Assembly: GCA_943788345.1 (NCBI GenBank)
Contig: CALSPX010000011.1
Coordinates: forward strand, 62,001-126,000
DNA from: Ascidiaceihabitans sp023955215
Lineage (GTDB): Bacteria; Pseudomonadota; Alphaproteobacteria; Rhodobacterales; Rhodobacteraceae
Direction of reading: 5' to 3'
DNA: 64,000 bases
A program made the position numbers and the translations under genes. This document shows positions 25,464 to 34,772 of this stretch, piece by piece (within the stretch, counting starts at the first letter, position 1; every line of letters starts with the position of its first letter). The notes below the pieces were generated by a model, which saw only the letters and a list, made by a program, of their open reading frames with translations, was not told the origin of the DNA and searched no databases.

Positions 25464-26182
25464 GTATTTACAGCTACACCTTAGCCCCAGAAGACGCGCC
25501 GCCCTTGGGGCTGATCGTGTTGCAAACGGATGAAACAATTGAACGCGACATGCGCCGCCTGTTAGGGGATGCGCCGCTGTATGTGACGCGGGTGCCCAGT
25601 GCGCCAGAGGTCACGTCTGAGACATTGCAGCAAATGGCGAATGAGATTTCAGGGGCCGCTGCATTGCTGCCTCAGGCGGCAAAGTTCAGCGCGATTGGTT
25701 ATGGTTGCACCTCTGGCACAGCACAGATTGGACCCGATCAGATTGACGCGCTTGTGAAAGCTGGGGCACCGACTGCGGCTGTGACTGAACCGGTCAGCGC
25801 CCTGATTGTGGCCTGCAAACACCTTGGCATCAAACGCTTGGCGTTCTTGTCGCCCTACATCGCCGAAGTGTCGGGCCGTTTGCGCGAAGTGTTGGACGGG
25901 GAAGGGGTGGCGACACCTGTATTTGGCAGCTTTTCTGAAGGGATCGAGGAAAAGGTCGTGCGCATTGACGGCCCCTCCATCATCAACGCGGCCCTTGATC
26001 TGTGCAAAGACGTGGATGTGGATGGGCTGTTTTTATCCTGCACCAACCTGCGCACGCTGGACGTGATTGCGCCGTTGGAAGCGGCACTTAATATTCCAGT
26101 TCTCAGCAGCAATTTGGTGCTGGGCTGGCATCTGTGTCAGCGTGGGAACGTGCCGTTCAATGGGCTGGGCAAGTTGGGGTAG
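25460..26182 (+). CDS. Asp/Glu racemase / maleate isomerase-family protein, EutA-like
   Basis: A 240-residue member of the aspartate/glutamate/hydantoin racemase superfamily. The two catalytic cysteines are visible in YGCTSGTAQIGP and LSCTNLRTLDV, the arrangement seen in maleate cis-trans isomerase and EutA. It starts within the M24 stop codon (ATGA). With an EutB-like and a DoeA-like protein it recalls hydroxyectoine catabolism, but EutC, EutE/DoeB and the ectoine transporter are not present here. A related but different substrate is therefore possible. Confidence 0.82.
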   Translation: MSIYSYTLAPEDAPPLGLIVLQTDETIERDMRRLLGDAPLYVTRVPSAPEVTSETLQQMANEISGAAALLPQAAKFSAIGYGCTSGTAQIGPDQIDALVKAGAPTAAVTEPVSALIVACKHLGIKRLAFLSPYIAEVSGRLREVLDGEGVATPVFGSFSEGIEEKVVRIDGPSIINAALDLCKDVDVDGLFLSCTNLRTLDVIAPLEAALNIPVLSSNLVLGWHLCQRGNVPFNGLGKLG

Positions 26183-26184
26183 GT

Positions 26185-26580
26185 CTATTCCATCTCAGTG
26201 AAGTATTGTAAGTCGCTGATCCGGTTGAGGGTCTTGGCATGCGGGCACGTGTATTGCAGCAGCGGTTGAAGCGAACCACCACGGGCGATTGTGCTTTCGG
26301 CAAGGCAGGCCTGATCGCGGTACGTGATCCATGTGCGTTGGGCGTCGCGCAACATCTCTTCGCTGGGCACCTCACCCTCCCCAATATAGGCGTCGCGTTT
26401 ACGGGCTGTTGCGATGGCCGTTTTCCAGATGTCATTAAGTACGACATCAACCTCTTTAAAGTCACGCAAGGCGCAACCATTCATGTCTGATTGGGTCGCG
26501 GGTTCACGACATTTTGGTGACTGGGCATGGGCGCAGATCGGGAAAACGGCGAGGGATGCGGCGAAGACGATGGGTTTCAT
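26185..26580 (-). CDS. LprI-like (DUF1311) secreted protein
   Basis: A 131-residue protein with a Sec signal peptide (MKPIVFAASLAVFPICAHAQS, cleavage near residue 20). A lysozyme-inhibitor-LprI N-terminal type domain follows, marked by paired cysteines (CREPATQSDMNGCALRD, QACLAES, YTCPHAKT), the AQRTWITYRDQACLAE motif and LNRISDLQYF. LprI relatives protect against lysozyme in some bacteria; here the role is unproven. It converges on the EutA-like gene with almost no gap. The ATG at 26580 gives the complete signal peptide. Confidence 0.82.
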   Translation of the reverse strand: MKPIVFAASLAVFPICAHAQSPKCREPATQSDMNGCALRDFKEVDVVLNDIWKTAIATARKRDAYIGEGEVPSEEMLRDAQRTWITYRDQACLAESTIARGGSLQPLLQYTCPHAKTLNRISDLQYFTEME

Positions 26581-26712
26581 ACGATCTGGCGCTTTCAAAT
26601 GATGGGTCTGCGGGTTGCCTTAACTGTGACGGTTTCGCGGGGTAAGAGAAAGAATAAACTGCGCCAAAGCATCTTGACCCTTCCTCGGGTTTGGCATACC
26701 TCCACCCTCAGC

Positions 26713-26786
26713 GCGGGTATGGTGAAATGGTATCATAAGAGCCTTCCAAGCTTAAGGCGCGGGTTCGATTCCCGCTACCCGCTCCA
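26713..26786 (+). tRNA. tRNA-Gly (anticodon TCC)
   Basis: A 74-base tRNA with acceptor stem GCGGGTA / TACCCGC, T-arm GCGGGTTCGATTCCCGC and anticodon loop CTTCCAA with TCC at 26745-26747. The 3' CCA is encoded (26784-26786). The anticodon stem has a mismatched outer pair. I saw no nearby copy of its 3' end, so there is no sign of an integrated element. Confidence 0.96.
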
Positions 26787-26892
26787 AAATTCTTCACAAT
26801 AGATGTGCGCGATCACGTAGATGCGGTTTCTGGGTTCTTGACCTATGTACGACAGGTTGCCAAAAGCGCTGCAGTTGCAAAAAGGAAATTTC

Positions 26893-28719
26893 ATGGCTGA
26901 CTCTTCATCGCATATCAATGTGGCAACGTCCCCAGCTGTTATGAGCGCCACAGATGAACGTGAAAAATCCAAGAAAATTAGCGGCCTAAGCGCGCTTTGG
27001 CCGTTCATGTTGCCCTATCGCTTGCTTATGGCGGCCGCCATTTTTGCACTCGTTTTGACGGCGATGATTTCCTTGGCGTTACCATTGGCCGTGCGCCGTG
27101 TGATTGATAATTTTGGGAGCGCTGATGGGGCTATTCTGGATCAGTATTTCCTAGCTGCTATCGCTATTGCTGCCTTGTTGGCGCTGGGCACTGGTCTGCG
27201 TTACGCCTTGGTCACGCGATTGGGCGAGCGGGTCGTCGCAGATATACGCAAAGCGGTGTTCGACCGTGTGATCGGCATGTCGCCGTCGTTTTACGAAAAC
27301 ATCATGACGGGCGAGGTTCTAAGCCGGATCACGACTGATACAACGCTGATCCTAAGTGTTATTGGATCTTCGGTTTCGATTGCGCTGCGCAACATGCTGA
27401 TTTTTGTTGGTGGTCTCGTGTTGATGATGCTGACATCTGCAAAGTTGACGGCACTGGTGTTGTTGATTGTGCCCGCCGTTATCATTCCTATCCTTGTACT
27501 TGGCCGCCGTCTGCGGGTGATCAGTCGCGAGAACCAAGATTGGATTGCCGCATCTTCGGGTAGTGCGTCTGAGGCGCTGACCGCAGTGCAGACAGTACAG
27601 GCATTCACGCATGAAAAGATCAGCCGTCGTCAATTTTCTGATGTAACTGAGCAAAGCTATGATGCGGCCAAACGCCGGATTGCGACCCGTGCGGCGATGA
27701 CGATGATCGTTATTTTTCTGATTTTCACTGGCGTTTTGGGCGTCTTGTGGATTGGTGCGAACGATGTCCGTGCTGACGTCATGAGTTCAGGTGCATTGAT
27801 CCAGTTTGTGATCTACGCGGTGATGGTTGCGGGGGCAGTAGCGGCCCTTTCTGAAATTTGGGGCGAATTACAGCGTGCAGCAGGTGCGACCGAGCGATTG
27901 ATCGAGTTGCTGCAAACGGTTGATAGTGTTCAGGATCAGGAGGTTCCGCTCTCGTTGGCCAAGCCAGTGCGTGGGCGCATCCAGTTTGAGAACGTGACCT
28001 TTTCATATCCTGCGCGTCCTGCAGTTAAGGCATTGGACGAGGTTGATCTGATGATTGAGCCGGGTGAAACCGTTGCATTTGTTGGTCCGTCTGGTGCGGG
28101 CAAGACCACAATTATTCAGATGATCCTGCGTTTTTATGATCCTCAAACGGGTCGTATATTGTTGGATTGTCACGCGCTGTCTGATCTTGGGCGCGACGCT
28201 TTTCGCGAACACATCGCGTTGGTTCCTCAAGATCCAGTTATCTTCGCAACTTCTGCACGCGAAAATATCCGCTTTGGTCGCCCTGACGCTACAGACGCAC
28301 AAATCGAAACCGCTGCAAAAGCTGCCGCTGCGCATGAGTTTATCCAAAGCTTGCCTGAAGGGTATGACAGTCCATTGGGCGAACGCGGTGTGATGCTGTC
28401 AGGTGGCCAAAAACAACGCATTGCGATTGCCCGTGCAATCCTGCGCGACGCCCCCGTTTTACTTTTAGACGAAGCCACGTCGGCACTAGATGCTGAAAGC
28501 GAAGTTTTGGTGCAGGCCGCTGTTGATAGCCTAAGTGCGGATCGCACGACCTTGATTGTAGCGCACCGTTTGGCGACGGTGAAAAAGGCGGACCGTATCG
28601 TTGTTTTGGATGCCGGACGCATTGTCGCCTCTGGCAAGCATGATGAACTGGTCGCCGAAGATGGACTGTATGCGCGGCTTGCGCGTTTGCAGTTCACAGA
28701 TGGTCACGCCATAGATTGA
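26893..28719 (+). CDS. ABC exporter, fused permease and ATPase (MsbA/LmrA type)
   Basis: A 608-residue half-transporter. The N-terminal ABC transmembrane domain has about six hydrophobic helices (residues ~30-310). The C-terminal ATPase has Walker A GPSGAGKTT, Q-loop LVPQDPVIFA, signature LSGGQKQR, Walker B VLLLDEATSALD and H-loop IVAHRLATV. It works as a homodimer in the inner membrane, exporting a lipid, drug or peptide. The ATG at 26893 follows AAGGAAA; an in-frame start at 26845 lacks a ribosome site. It follows tRNA-Gly and precedes the BON-LysM gene, neither of which defines the cargo. Confidence 0.92.
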   Translation: MADSSSHINVATSPAVMSATDEREKSKKISGLSALWPFMLPYRLLMAAAIFALVLTAMISLALPLAVRRVIDNFGSADGAILDQYFLAAIAIAALLALGTGLRYALVTRLGERVVADIRKAVFDRVIGMSPSFYENIMTGEVLSRITTDTTLILSVIGSSVSIALRNMLIFVGGLVLMMLTSAKLTALVLLIVPAVIIPILVLGRRLRVISRENQDWIAASSGSASEALTAVQTVQAFTHEKISRRQFSDVTEQSYDAAKRRIATRAAMTMIVIFLIFTGVLGVLWIGANDVRADVMSSGALIQFVIYAVMVAGAVAALSEIWGELQRAAGATERLIELLQTVDSVQDQEVPLSLAKPVRGRIQFENVTFSYPARPAVKALDEVDLMIEPGETVAFVGPSGAGKTTIIQMILRFYDPQTGRILLDCHALSDLGRDAFREHIALVPQDPVIFATSARENIRFGRPDATDAQIETAAKAAAAHEFIQSLPEGYDSPLGERGVMLSGGQKQRIAIARAILRDAPVLLLDEATSALDAESEVLVQAAVDSLSADRTTLIVAHRLATVKKADRIVVLDAGRIVASGKHDELVAEDGLYARLARLQFTDGHAID

Positions 28720-28796
28720 TTTGGCAGATTATTCCCCTTTCAATCGGGGGTAAATCACGACAATATTGCATCATAATTTAAAATGAAAAATTATCG

Positions 28797-29225
28797 ATGG
28801 GTTTGTGGAGCTTTGTTAAAGGCAGCGGCAAGAAATTATTTGTTGGCGGCGACGAGCCAGCACTAGACGGCGGGACGTTGCAGGACGAGATCAAAGAACT
28901 TGGTCTAGACGCAACTGGCATGGAAATCACTGTTGAAGGTGACACCGTCAAAGTTTCAGGTGAAGCTGTGAGCCAAGAGATGAAAGAAAAAGTTATCTTG
29001 GCCGTTGGTAACGTCAGTGGTGTTGCCTCTGTTGAAGACAGTGTCCCAAGTGCTGGCGAACCTGTGTTTCACACGGTTGAGAAAGGCGATACTTTGTGGG
29101 CGATCTCTACTAAGACTTTGGGCAATGGCGCGCGTTACGAGGAAATCTTTGAAGCGAACAAGCCAATGCTGACACACCCTGACAAGATTTATCCGGGTCA
29201 AGTTTTGCGTATCCCGCAAGCCTAA
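28797..29225 (+). CDS. BON-LysM protein (Kbp/YgaU-like)
   Basis: A 142-residue protein with a BON domain at about residues 22-80 (MEITVEGDTVKVSGEAVS, VGNVSGVASVED) and a LysM domain at about 93-140 (HTVEKGDTLWAISTKTLGNG, PDKIYPGQVLRIP). It has the same two-domain order and size as E. coli Kbp/YgaU, a cytoplasmic potassium-binding protein, and has no signal peptide. Function by analogy: potassium sensing or salt-stress adaptation. A strong terminator follows. Confidence 0.88.
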   Translation: MGLWSFVKGSGKKLFVGGDEPALDGGTLQDEIKELGLDATGMEITVEGDTVKVSGEAVSQEMKEKVILAVGNVSGVASVEDSVPSAGEPVFHTVEKGDTLWAISTKTLGNGARYEEIFEANKPMLTHPDKIYPGQVLRIPQA

Positions 29226-29275
29226 TTCGGTTTGGGTGTCTGGGACGAGCCCCGGGTAGCTAACGCATAGAATAC

Positions 29276-29307
29276 AAGGACGATCCAAAATTGGGTCGTC
29301 CTTTTTT
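29276..29307 (+). terminator. Rho-independent terminator after the BON-LysM gene
   Basis: AAGGACGATCC (29276-29286) pairs with GGGTCGTCCTT (29293-29303), with one G-T pair and a six-base loop, and runs into six T. It can act on the plus strand and separates the BON-LysM gene from the acyl-CoA synthetase. Confidence 0.88.
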
Positions 29308-29446
29308 GTTGTGAGCCTTAACTTGACGTGGCGTTTACCTGTGCTGAATTCTTCCTCTAATCCTTGCGTATTTTTCCATTCCACCGCATCTTATTTGCAG
29401 GGAATTTATCACCCCCGTCAGAGGGGTGGATTTGGGAGGAATAAAC

Positions 29447-31336
29447 ATGGCTTACGAAGGCATGACTGATCGCAACCGTATCGAAGCTGAGATGCCATGG
29501 GAGGCGCGCGACCTGCCGGTTACGCTTTATGGTCTTATCAGTCGAACAACTGAAAAGTTCCCGCAAAATAATGCGGTGAGCTATCAGATTTTTTCTGGCC
29601 CAAAAGACAAGGCAGAAACATTTAACTGGACCCAGTTAAAAGACAAAACGACCCAAGCCGCAAATCTATTCCGTTCGCTTAATATCGGGCCAAAAGATGT
29701 TGTCGCCTACATTCTTCCAAACTGTAATGAGGCGGTTCTTAGCCTTTTAGGTGGTGGTGTTGCAGGGATCGCGAACCCGATTAATCCGCTGCTGGACGAA
29801 GAGCAAATTGGCGCGATCTTGCGTGAGACAGGTGCCAAGGTTGTCGTAACTTTGCGTGCGTTCCCAAAGACTGATGTTGCTGAGAAAACAGCCGCTGCAG
29901 TTGCTTTGGCCCCGAATGTAAAGACTGTCTTGGAAGTCGATTTGTTGCGTTATGTGACCCCGCCGAAAAGCTGGATCATCCCTTTGATCCGCCCAAAGAT
30001 GACGCAAGCGTCGGGCGTGGAGTACAAAAACTTTAACACAGAGCTTAACAAGCAAAACACGACACTTGATTTCGAAGACGTTCAGGAAGATCGCGTCGCC
30101 TTCTATTTCCACACTGGTGGCACGACAGGCATGCCAAAGGTTGCGCAGCACCTTTATTCTGGCACGATTTACAACGGTTGGGTTGGCGCAGAAATTTTGC
30201 TGGATGAGAACGACGTTATGTTGTGTCCATTGCCATTGTTCCACGTGATGGCCTGTCAGGTCATGTTGCTGGGTGCACTGGCCAGCGGGGCACATGTCGT
30301 GTTCCCAACGCCGCAAGGGTACCGCGGCGAAGGCGTTCTGGATAATATCTGGAAGCTGACAGAGCGCTGGAAAGTGACCTTCATCGTCTCCGTTCCAACG
30401 GCGTTGGCTGCAATGATGCAGCGTGCAGTGGATGCAGATATCAGCACGGTTAAGACTGCATTCTCTGGCTCTGCGCCTTTGCCTGTGGAGTTGTTCAAAC
30501 GCTTTGAGGAAACTACAGGCGTTACCATCGTCGAGGGTTATGGCATGACTGAGGCGACTTGCCTTGTGTCTGGTAACCCAGTGGACGGTGAAAAGAAAAT
30601 TGGCAGTATCGGGATCCCGTTCCCATACACCGACATCAAAATCATCAAAGGCACAGACAACGGCCCAATCGATGCCGAGGTCGATGAAGTTGGTGAGATT
30701 TGTGTTTCTAACCCCGGTGTTTATGTTGGGCACACCTATACTGAAGCTGAAAAGAACAAAGACCTGTATTACAACGAGAAATACCTGCGCACGGGCGACT
30801 TGGGCCGTGTGGATGAAGATGGGTATTTGTGGATCACTGGACGCGCCAAAGACCTTATCATTCGTGGGGGTCACAACATCGATCCTGCCGAAATCGAAGA
30901 GGCGCTTTTGGGGCATCCTGCCGTTAGCTTTGCTGGCGCAATCGGCCAACCTGATGCCCATGCCGGCGAATTGCCCTGTGCGTTTGTTGAGCTGGTCGAT
31001 GGCGCGACAGTCACGCCTGAGGAGCTGATCGCACATTGCAAAACACATGTGAAAGAGCGCGCAGCGCAGCCTAAGCATATCAAGATTATGGATGAATTGC
31101 CAAAGACGGCTGTTGGAAAAATCTTTAAGCCGGACCTACGTAAAGACGCTATTACCCGTATTTACAATGAGGCACTGGAGACCAATGGATTGGAATCCCG
31201 CGTTGTGAGTGTCATCGACGACAAAAAACGCGGTCTCGTGGCACAGCTTGAGGCGAATGGTGTTTCTGATACTGCGATCCAAACCATCCTTGGTGGGTTC
31301 ATTGGTAAATGGGAACATGCGGAAACCGCAACCTAA
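29447..31336 (+). CDS. AMP-dependent acyl-CoA synthetase
   Basis: A 629-residue adenylate-forming ligase that activates a carboxylic acid to its CoA ester. The ATP-binding loop is FYFHTGGTTGMPKVAQH (P-loop), followed by the A5-type motif GYGMTEATCLVSG, the TGDLGRVDEDGYLWITGRAKDLI hinge region and the C-terminal lysine in PKTAVGKIFKPDLRKDA. The ATG at 29447 is preceded by GGGAGGA. Length and overall look suit a medium- or long-chain acyl-CoA synthetase. Its stop overlaps the start of the esterase gene, so an ester could be hydrolysed and its acid activated by the same operon. Confidence 0.9.
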   Translation: MAYEGMTDRNRIEAEMPWEARDLPVTLYGLISRTTEKFPQNNAVSYQIFSGPKDKAETFNWTQLKDKTTQAANLFRSLNIGPKDVVAYILPNCNEAVLSLLGGGVAGIANPINPLLDEEQIGAILRETGAKVVVTLRAFPKTDVAEKTAAAVALAPNVKTVLEVDLLRYVTPPKSWIIPLIRPKMTQASGVEYKNFNTELNKQNTTLDFEDVQEDRVAFYFHTGGTTGMPKVAQHLYSGTIYNGWVGAEILLDENDVMLCPLPLFHVMACQVMLLGALASGAHVVFPTPQGYRGEGVLDNIWKLTERWKVTFIVSVPTALAAMMQRAVDADISTVKTAFSGSAPLPVELFKRFEETTGVTIVEGYGMTEATCLVSGNPVDGEKKIGSIGIPFPYTDIKIIKGTDNGPIDAEVDEVGEICVSNPGVYVGHTYTEAEKNKDLYYNEKYLRTGDLGRVDEDGYLWITGRAKDLIIRGGHNIDPAEIEEALLGHPAVSFAGAIGQPDAHAGELPCAFVELVDGATVTPEELIAHCKTHVKERAAQPKHIKIMDELPKTAVGKIFKPDLRKDAITRIYNEALETNGLESRVVSVIDDKKRGLVAQLEANGVSDTAIQTILGGFIGKWEHAETAT

Positions 31337-32268
31337 TGACCGATTATAGTGCGCTTTTGGACGATGAGGTTTGGGCCTTTTTGAACGAAAGCGCACGTCA
31401 CTATCCCGATGATGCGGTGGGCCTAAGCATCGCCGATCAACGGTCGCTTTATAACAGGATGTGTGTGGCCTTTGATCAGGGCCGCCCAGCAAATATTACC
31501 GTTAGTGATGTGCCTTTGGGCGGCGTCCCTTGCCGCGTTTATTCGCCGTCAGCCCCTGCAGCCGCGACGATATTCTTTTGCCATGGCGGTGGCTTTGTTG
31601 TTGGCGGTCTTGATAGCCATGACAGCGTCTGTGCAGAGTTTTGTTCGATTACAGGATTGCGTGTTGTCGCTGTGGATTACCGCCTGTCGCCAGAACACCC
31701 CCATCCAAATGATTTTGAAGATGCTTGGGCGGCGTTTGAGGCAGCTTGTGCTGCCTTTGAGGGCGCTATTGTCATGTGTGGTGACAGTGCTGGTGGCAAC
31801 CTTGTTGCGGCTGTGACGCACCATGCACGTGGTCGCATTGATGGCCGTATTACAGGGCAATTGTTGATCTATCCGGGGCTTGGTGGGGATCAGAGCAAAG
31901 GCAGTTATATCACGCATGCACAGGCACCGGGGCTAACCACGCAGGATATGGAGTTCTATATGAACATCCGATCTGCAGGGCAGGACAAGTACGGCGATCC
32001 AACCTATGCACCCTTGCACGACAAGGATTTTACGAACCTTCCAGCAACGGTAATTATCACTGCAGAATGTGATCCATTGTCAGACGATGGGAAAGATTAC
32101 CGCGATGCTATGTTGGCCGCTGGTGGGGAAGCCATTTGGATCAACGAAACGGGATTGGTCCACGCATATCTTCGTGCGCGGGTTATGTCAGCGAAGGCAG
32201 GCGCAAGTTTCGAACGTATGACACAATCGTTAAGCGCGTTGGCTAAAGCTGAGCTACCAAAGTTTTAA
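31336..32268 (+). CDS. Alpha/beta hydrolase, hormone-sensitive-lipase (family IV) esterase
   Basis: A 310-residue esterase. The oxyanion motif FCHGGGFVVGG, the nucleophile elbow CGDSAGGNLVAA, the acid in TAECDPLSDDGK and the histidine in ETGLVHAYLRA give the complete catalytic triad of family IV. It starts at an ATG that overlaps the synthetase stop (TAATG), implying coupled translation. It probably cleaves short-chain carboxylic esters. It ends tail-to-tail, overlapping the phosphodiesterase stop by four bases. Confidence 0.9.
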   Translation: MTDYSALLDDEVWAFLNESARHYPDDAVGLSIADQRSLYNRMCVAFDQGRPANITVSDVPLGGVPCRVYSPSAPAAATIFFCHGGGFVVGGLDSHDSVCAEFCSITGLRVVAVDYRLSPEHPHPNDFEDAWAAFEAACAAFEGAIVMCGDSAGGNLVAAVTHHARGRIDGRITGQLLIYPGLGGDQSKGSYITHAQAPGLTTQDMEFYMNIRSAGQDKYGDPTYAPLHDKDFTNLPATVIITAECDPLSDDGKDYRDAMLAAGGEAIWINETGLVHAYLRARVMSAKAGASFERMTQSLSALAKAELPKF

Positions 32269-33101
32269 GACAAAAACGGCTTGGCTTTCATGCTGTCTGG
32301 AATAGGCGCGCCCAATCGGGATAGGATCGTTGGGGCCAATTGAAGCTGATCAATGACGGTGCCTTCATCTGGACCCTCTGCATCTCCAAAATAGTACAAC
32401 GCGGCCTCTTGCTGTAGTGCACCACGTCCACCGTGGTGACCACGTTCGTCCTGTCCGTGATCTGCAGTGACAATCACCTCATACCCCGCATCGCGCCATT
32501 TGGTGATAAAAGGGGCCAGCATCTCGTCCATAACAAAACATGCGTGGTCCATCTCGTGGCTTTCGTGCTGAAAACGGTGGCCCATGCTGTCGAGCGTACA
32601 GGTGTGCAACATCCCGTAATTTAGACCAAACCGCAGACAAAGATTGGTCAGAGATCCAAATAAGTCGATGTCGCTTGGTGTCATCTGATTGGCGTGTCCA
32701 TAGCCCGTCATGGTGTGGAACCTACCATGATTAATCGTGTCGCTTTCGGGTTCGTCGTATTCGACATCGCGCACAAAGTCATAGGGGTGACGGTTGAAAA
32801 ACTCGGACCAAAAAGAATGGGCAACCGCGCCAGTTATGCCGCCTGCCAGCCGTGTTTGTGAGAAAACATCAGGGTAGGACAGACGAAACACGTTGCCGTT
32901 GCCCGTGCAGCCGTGTTCCGCCGGCGTCACGCCAGTATGGATAGAGGCATAGCAACTGGCAGAGATTGAAGGGAGAACCGATTTGATCTTCCAAACCCGC
33001 GCATCACCTGAATCCACCCAACCCTCAAGATTGCCAAACAGGCGACGCCAATTGCGATAAGGGACACCGTCTAGGATGATAAGCAGCAGTTTGTTTTCCA
33101 T
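32265..33101 (-). CDS. Alkaline-phosphatase-superfamily phosphodiesterase/pyrophosphatase
   Basis: A 278-residue protein with the nucleotide pyrophosphatase/phosphodiesterase fold. The first metal aspartate is in LLLIILDGVPYRNW, the nucleophile region is SISASCYASIHTGVTPAEHG, and the closing metal ligands are in VIVTADHGQDERGHHGG. No signal peptide is evident, so it is probably cytoplasmic. It is the last gene of the minus-strand ABC transporter run, 33 bases after the ATPase gene, and may process an imported phosphorylated compound. Substrate unknown. Confidence 0.82.
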   Translation of the reverse strand: MENKLLLIILDGVPYRNWRRLFGNLEGWVDSGDARVWKIKSVLPSISASCYASIHTGVTPAEHGCTGNGNVFRLSYPDVFSQTRLAGGITGAVAHSFWSEFFNRHPYDFVRDVEYDEPESDTINHGRFHTMTGYGHANQMTPSDIDLFGSLTNLCLRFGLNYGMLHTCTLDSMGHRFQHESHEMDHACFVMDEMLAPFITKWRDAGYEVIVTADHGQDERGHHGGRGALQQEAALYYFGDAEGPDEGTVIDQLQLAPTILSRLGAPIPDSMKAKPFLS

Positions 33102-33134
33102 GTACGTCTCTTCGTCGCAATATGATCGGTTTAT

Positions 33135-34772
33135 CTAATTCCCACCGCTTTGCATTTTGCGATTGGCTATCACATCTTCAAGCCAGCCCAGTTTCATTTC
33201 TGGAACTGAGGACAGCAATAGGTCTGTGTAATCGTCAAAGGGTGGTGAAAGCACTTCGGTCTTACCGCCATAGCGCGCAACCTCACCTTGGTACATCACG
33301 GCAATGCTATCGGCGATAGCGCGAACCGTCGCGATGTCGTGAGTGATGAACAAGTAAGCGACGTCCTCAACCTTTTGCAAATCAAGCAGGAGCTTGAGAA
33401 TGCCATCGGCGACCAATGGATCAAGGGCAGATGTGACCTCGTCACAAATGATCAGTTTGGGCTTCGCGGCGAGGGCGCGTGCAATGCAGACCCTTTGTTT
33501 TTGCCCACCTGATAACTCAGCCGGATAACGGTCAATAAAGCCGTCACCCATTTCGATCTCGTCCAATAGTTCCTTGATCCGCTTTTGCTTCTCTGCGCCC
33601 TTCAGGCCAAAGTAAAACTCAAGTGGACGTCCAATGATTGTGCCCACCGTCTGGCGCGGGTTCATTGCTGTGTCCGCCATTTGGTAGATCATTTGCAATT
33701 CACGCAAATCATCTTGGCTACGATTGGCCAACTCTGGGGGCAGTTCACGCCCATTGAAGTTCACAACACCTTCGCGTGCAGGCAAAAGGCCTGTGATCAC
33801 ACGTGCCAGTGTTGATTTGCCAGATCCAGATTCACCCACAACGGCCAATGTTTGACCGGCGTGTAAATCAACGTTGATGTCCTTTAGAACATCAAACTTT
33901 GTACCACGATAGCGGGCCGTGATGTTTTGAACCCGCAGCAATGGCTCACCGCTTGGCGGTTTCTCTTTGTGGTCAATGGACCTGACGGAAACCAACGCTT
34001 TGGTATATTCGTCCACCGGTGCGTTGATGATTTGATCGGTGGTGCCGTATTCGATCATTTCGCCCTGACGTAGGACCATGATGTGGTCAGACACTTGGGC
34101 GACGACGGCTAAATCATGCGTGATATAAAGGGCGGCAACACCAGTGTCGCGGATTGCCTCTTTGATTGCTTTTAGCACGTCTATTTGGGTGGTTACATCC
34201 AGCGCAGTTGTTGGTTCATCAAAGACCACTAAATCGGGTTCAGGACATAGTGCCAGCGCAGTCATGCAGCGTTGTAACTGACCGCCTGATACCTGATGTG
34301 GGAAACGATCGCCGATGGTTTCAGGCTCCGGCAGATCGAGTTTGCGAAACAGCTCAACTGCGCGCGCTTCGGCATCGGCCTTAGAGAACTTGTTTTGCGA
34401 AACTGCAGCTTCGATCACTTGCTCCATGATCCGTTTGGCGGGATTGAATGACGCTGCGGCTGACTGAGAAACGTAGGTAACTTCAGCACCGCGCAGGTTG
34501 CGCACATCTCGGCGATCTGATTGCAGAACATCACGGCCATTTACGAAAACTGTACCGCCTGTCAGCTTCACGCCACCACGGCCATAGGCCATGGTCGCAA
34601 GGCCAATAGTTGACTTGCCTGCACCGGATTCACCGATAAGTCCAAGAACCTTACCCGCCTCAACGTCAAAATCGACGCCGTGCACAATTTCGATGTCATG
34701 TGGTTTGGCATCCGGTGGATAGACTGTTGCGCCAATTTTAAGGCCACGAACTGATAGCAATGGAGTGCTCAT
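33135..34772 (-). CDS. Peptide/nickel-type ABC transporter, fused double ATPase (DppD-DppF)
   Basis: A 545-residue protein with two complete ATPase domains. The first has Walker A GESGAGKSTIG, signature VSGGQLQR and Walker B LVVFDEPTTALD. The second has GESGSGKSTLA, LSGGQKQR and LIICDEVTSALD. It energises an oligopeptide-type importer. The frame is intact, unlike the three genes upstream of it in the same operon. It overlaps the dppC-like start/stop by one base, so coupling is expected. Confidence 0.93.
   Translation of the reverse strand: MSTPLLSVRGLKIGATVYPPDAKPHDIEIVHGVDFDVEAGKVLGLIGESGAGKSTIGLATMAYGRGGVKLTGGTVFVNGRDVLQSDRRDVRNLRGAEVTYVSQSAAASFNPAKRIMEQVIEAAVSQNKFSKADAEARAVELFRKLDLPEPETIGDRFPHQVSGGQLQRCMTALALCPEPDLVVFDEPTTALDVTTQIDVLKAIKEAIRDTGVAALYITHDLAVVAQVSDHIMVLRQGEMIEYGTTDQIINAPVDEYTKALVSVRSIDHKEKPPSGEPLLRVQNITARYRGTKFDVLKDINVDLHAGQTLAVVGESGSGKSTLARVITGLLPAREGVVNFNGRELPPELANRSQDDLRELQMIYQMADTAMNPRQTVGTIIGRPLEFYFGLKGAEKQKRIKELLDEIEMGDGFIDRYPAELSGGQKQRVCIARALAAKPKLIICDEVTSALDPLVADGILKLLLDLQKVEDVAYLFITHDIATVRAIADSIAVMYQGEVARYGGKTEVLSPPFDDYTDLLLSSVPEMKLGWLEDVIANRKMQSGGN

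Noticed and set aside
25460..26182. Complete ectoine degradation cluster
   Set aside because: Only three of the expected families are present; transporter, EutC and DoeB are missing.
26713..26786. tRNA-Gly considered as an integration site for a mobile island
   Set aside because: No integrase, no repeat of the tRNA 3' end, and ordinary genes on both sides.
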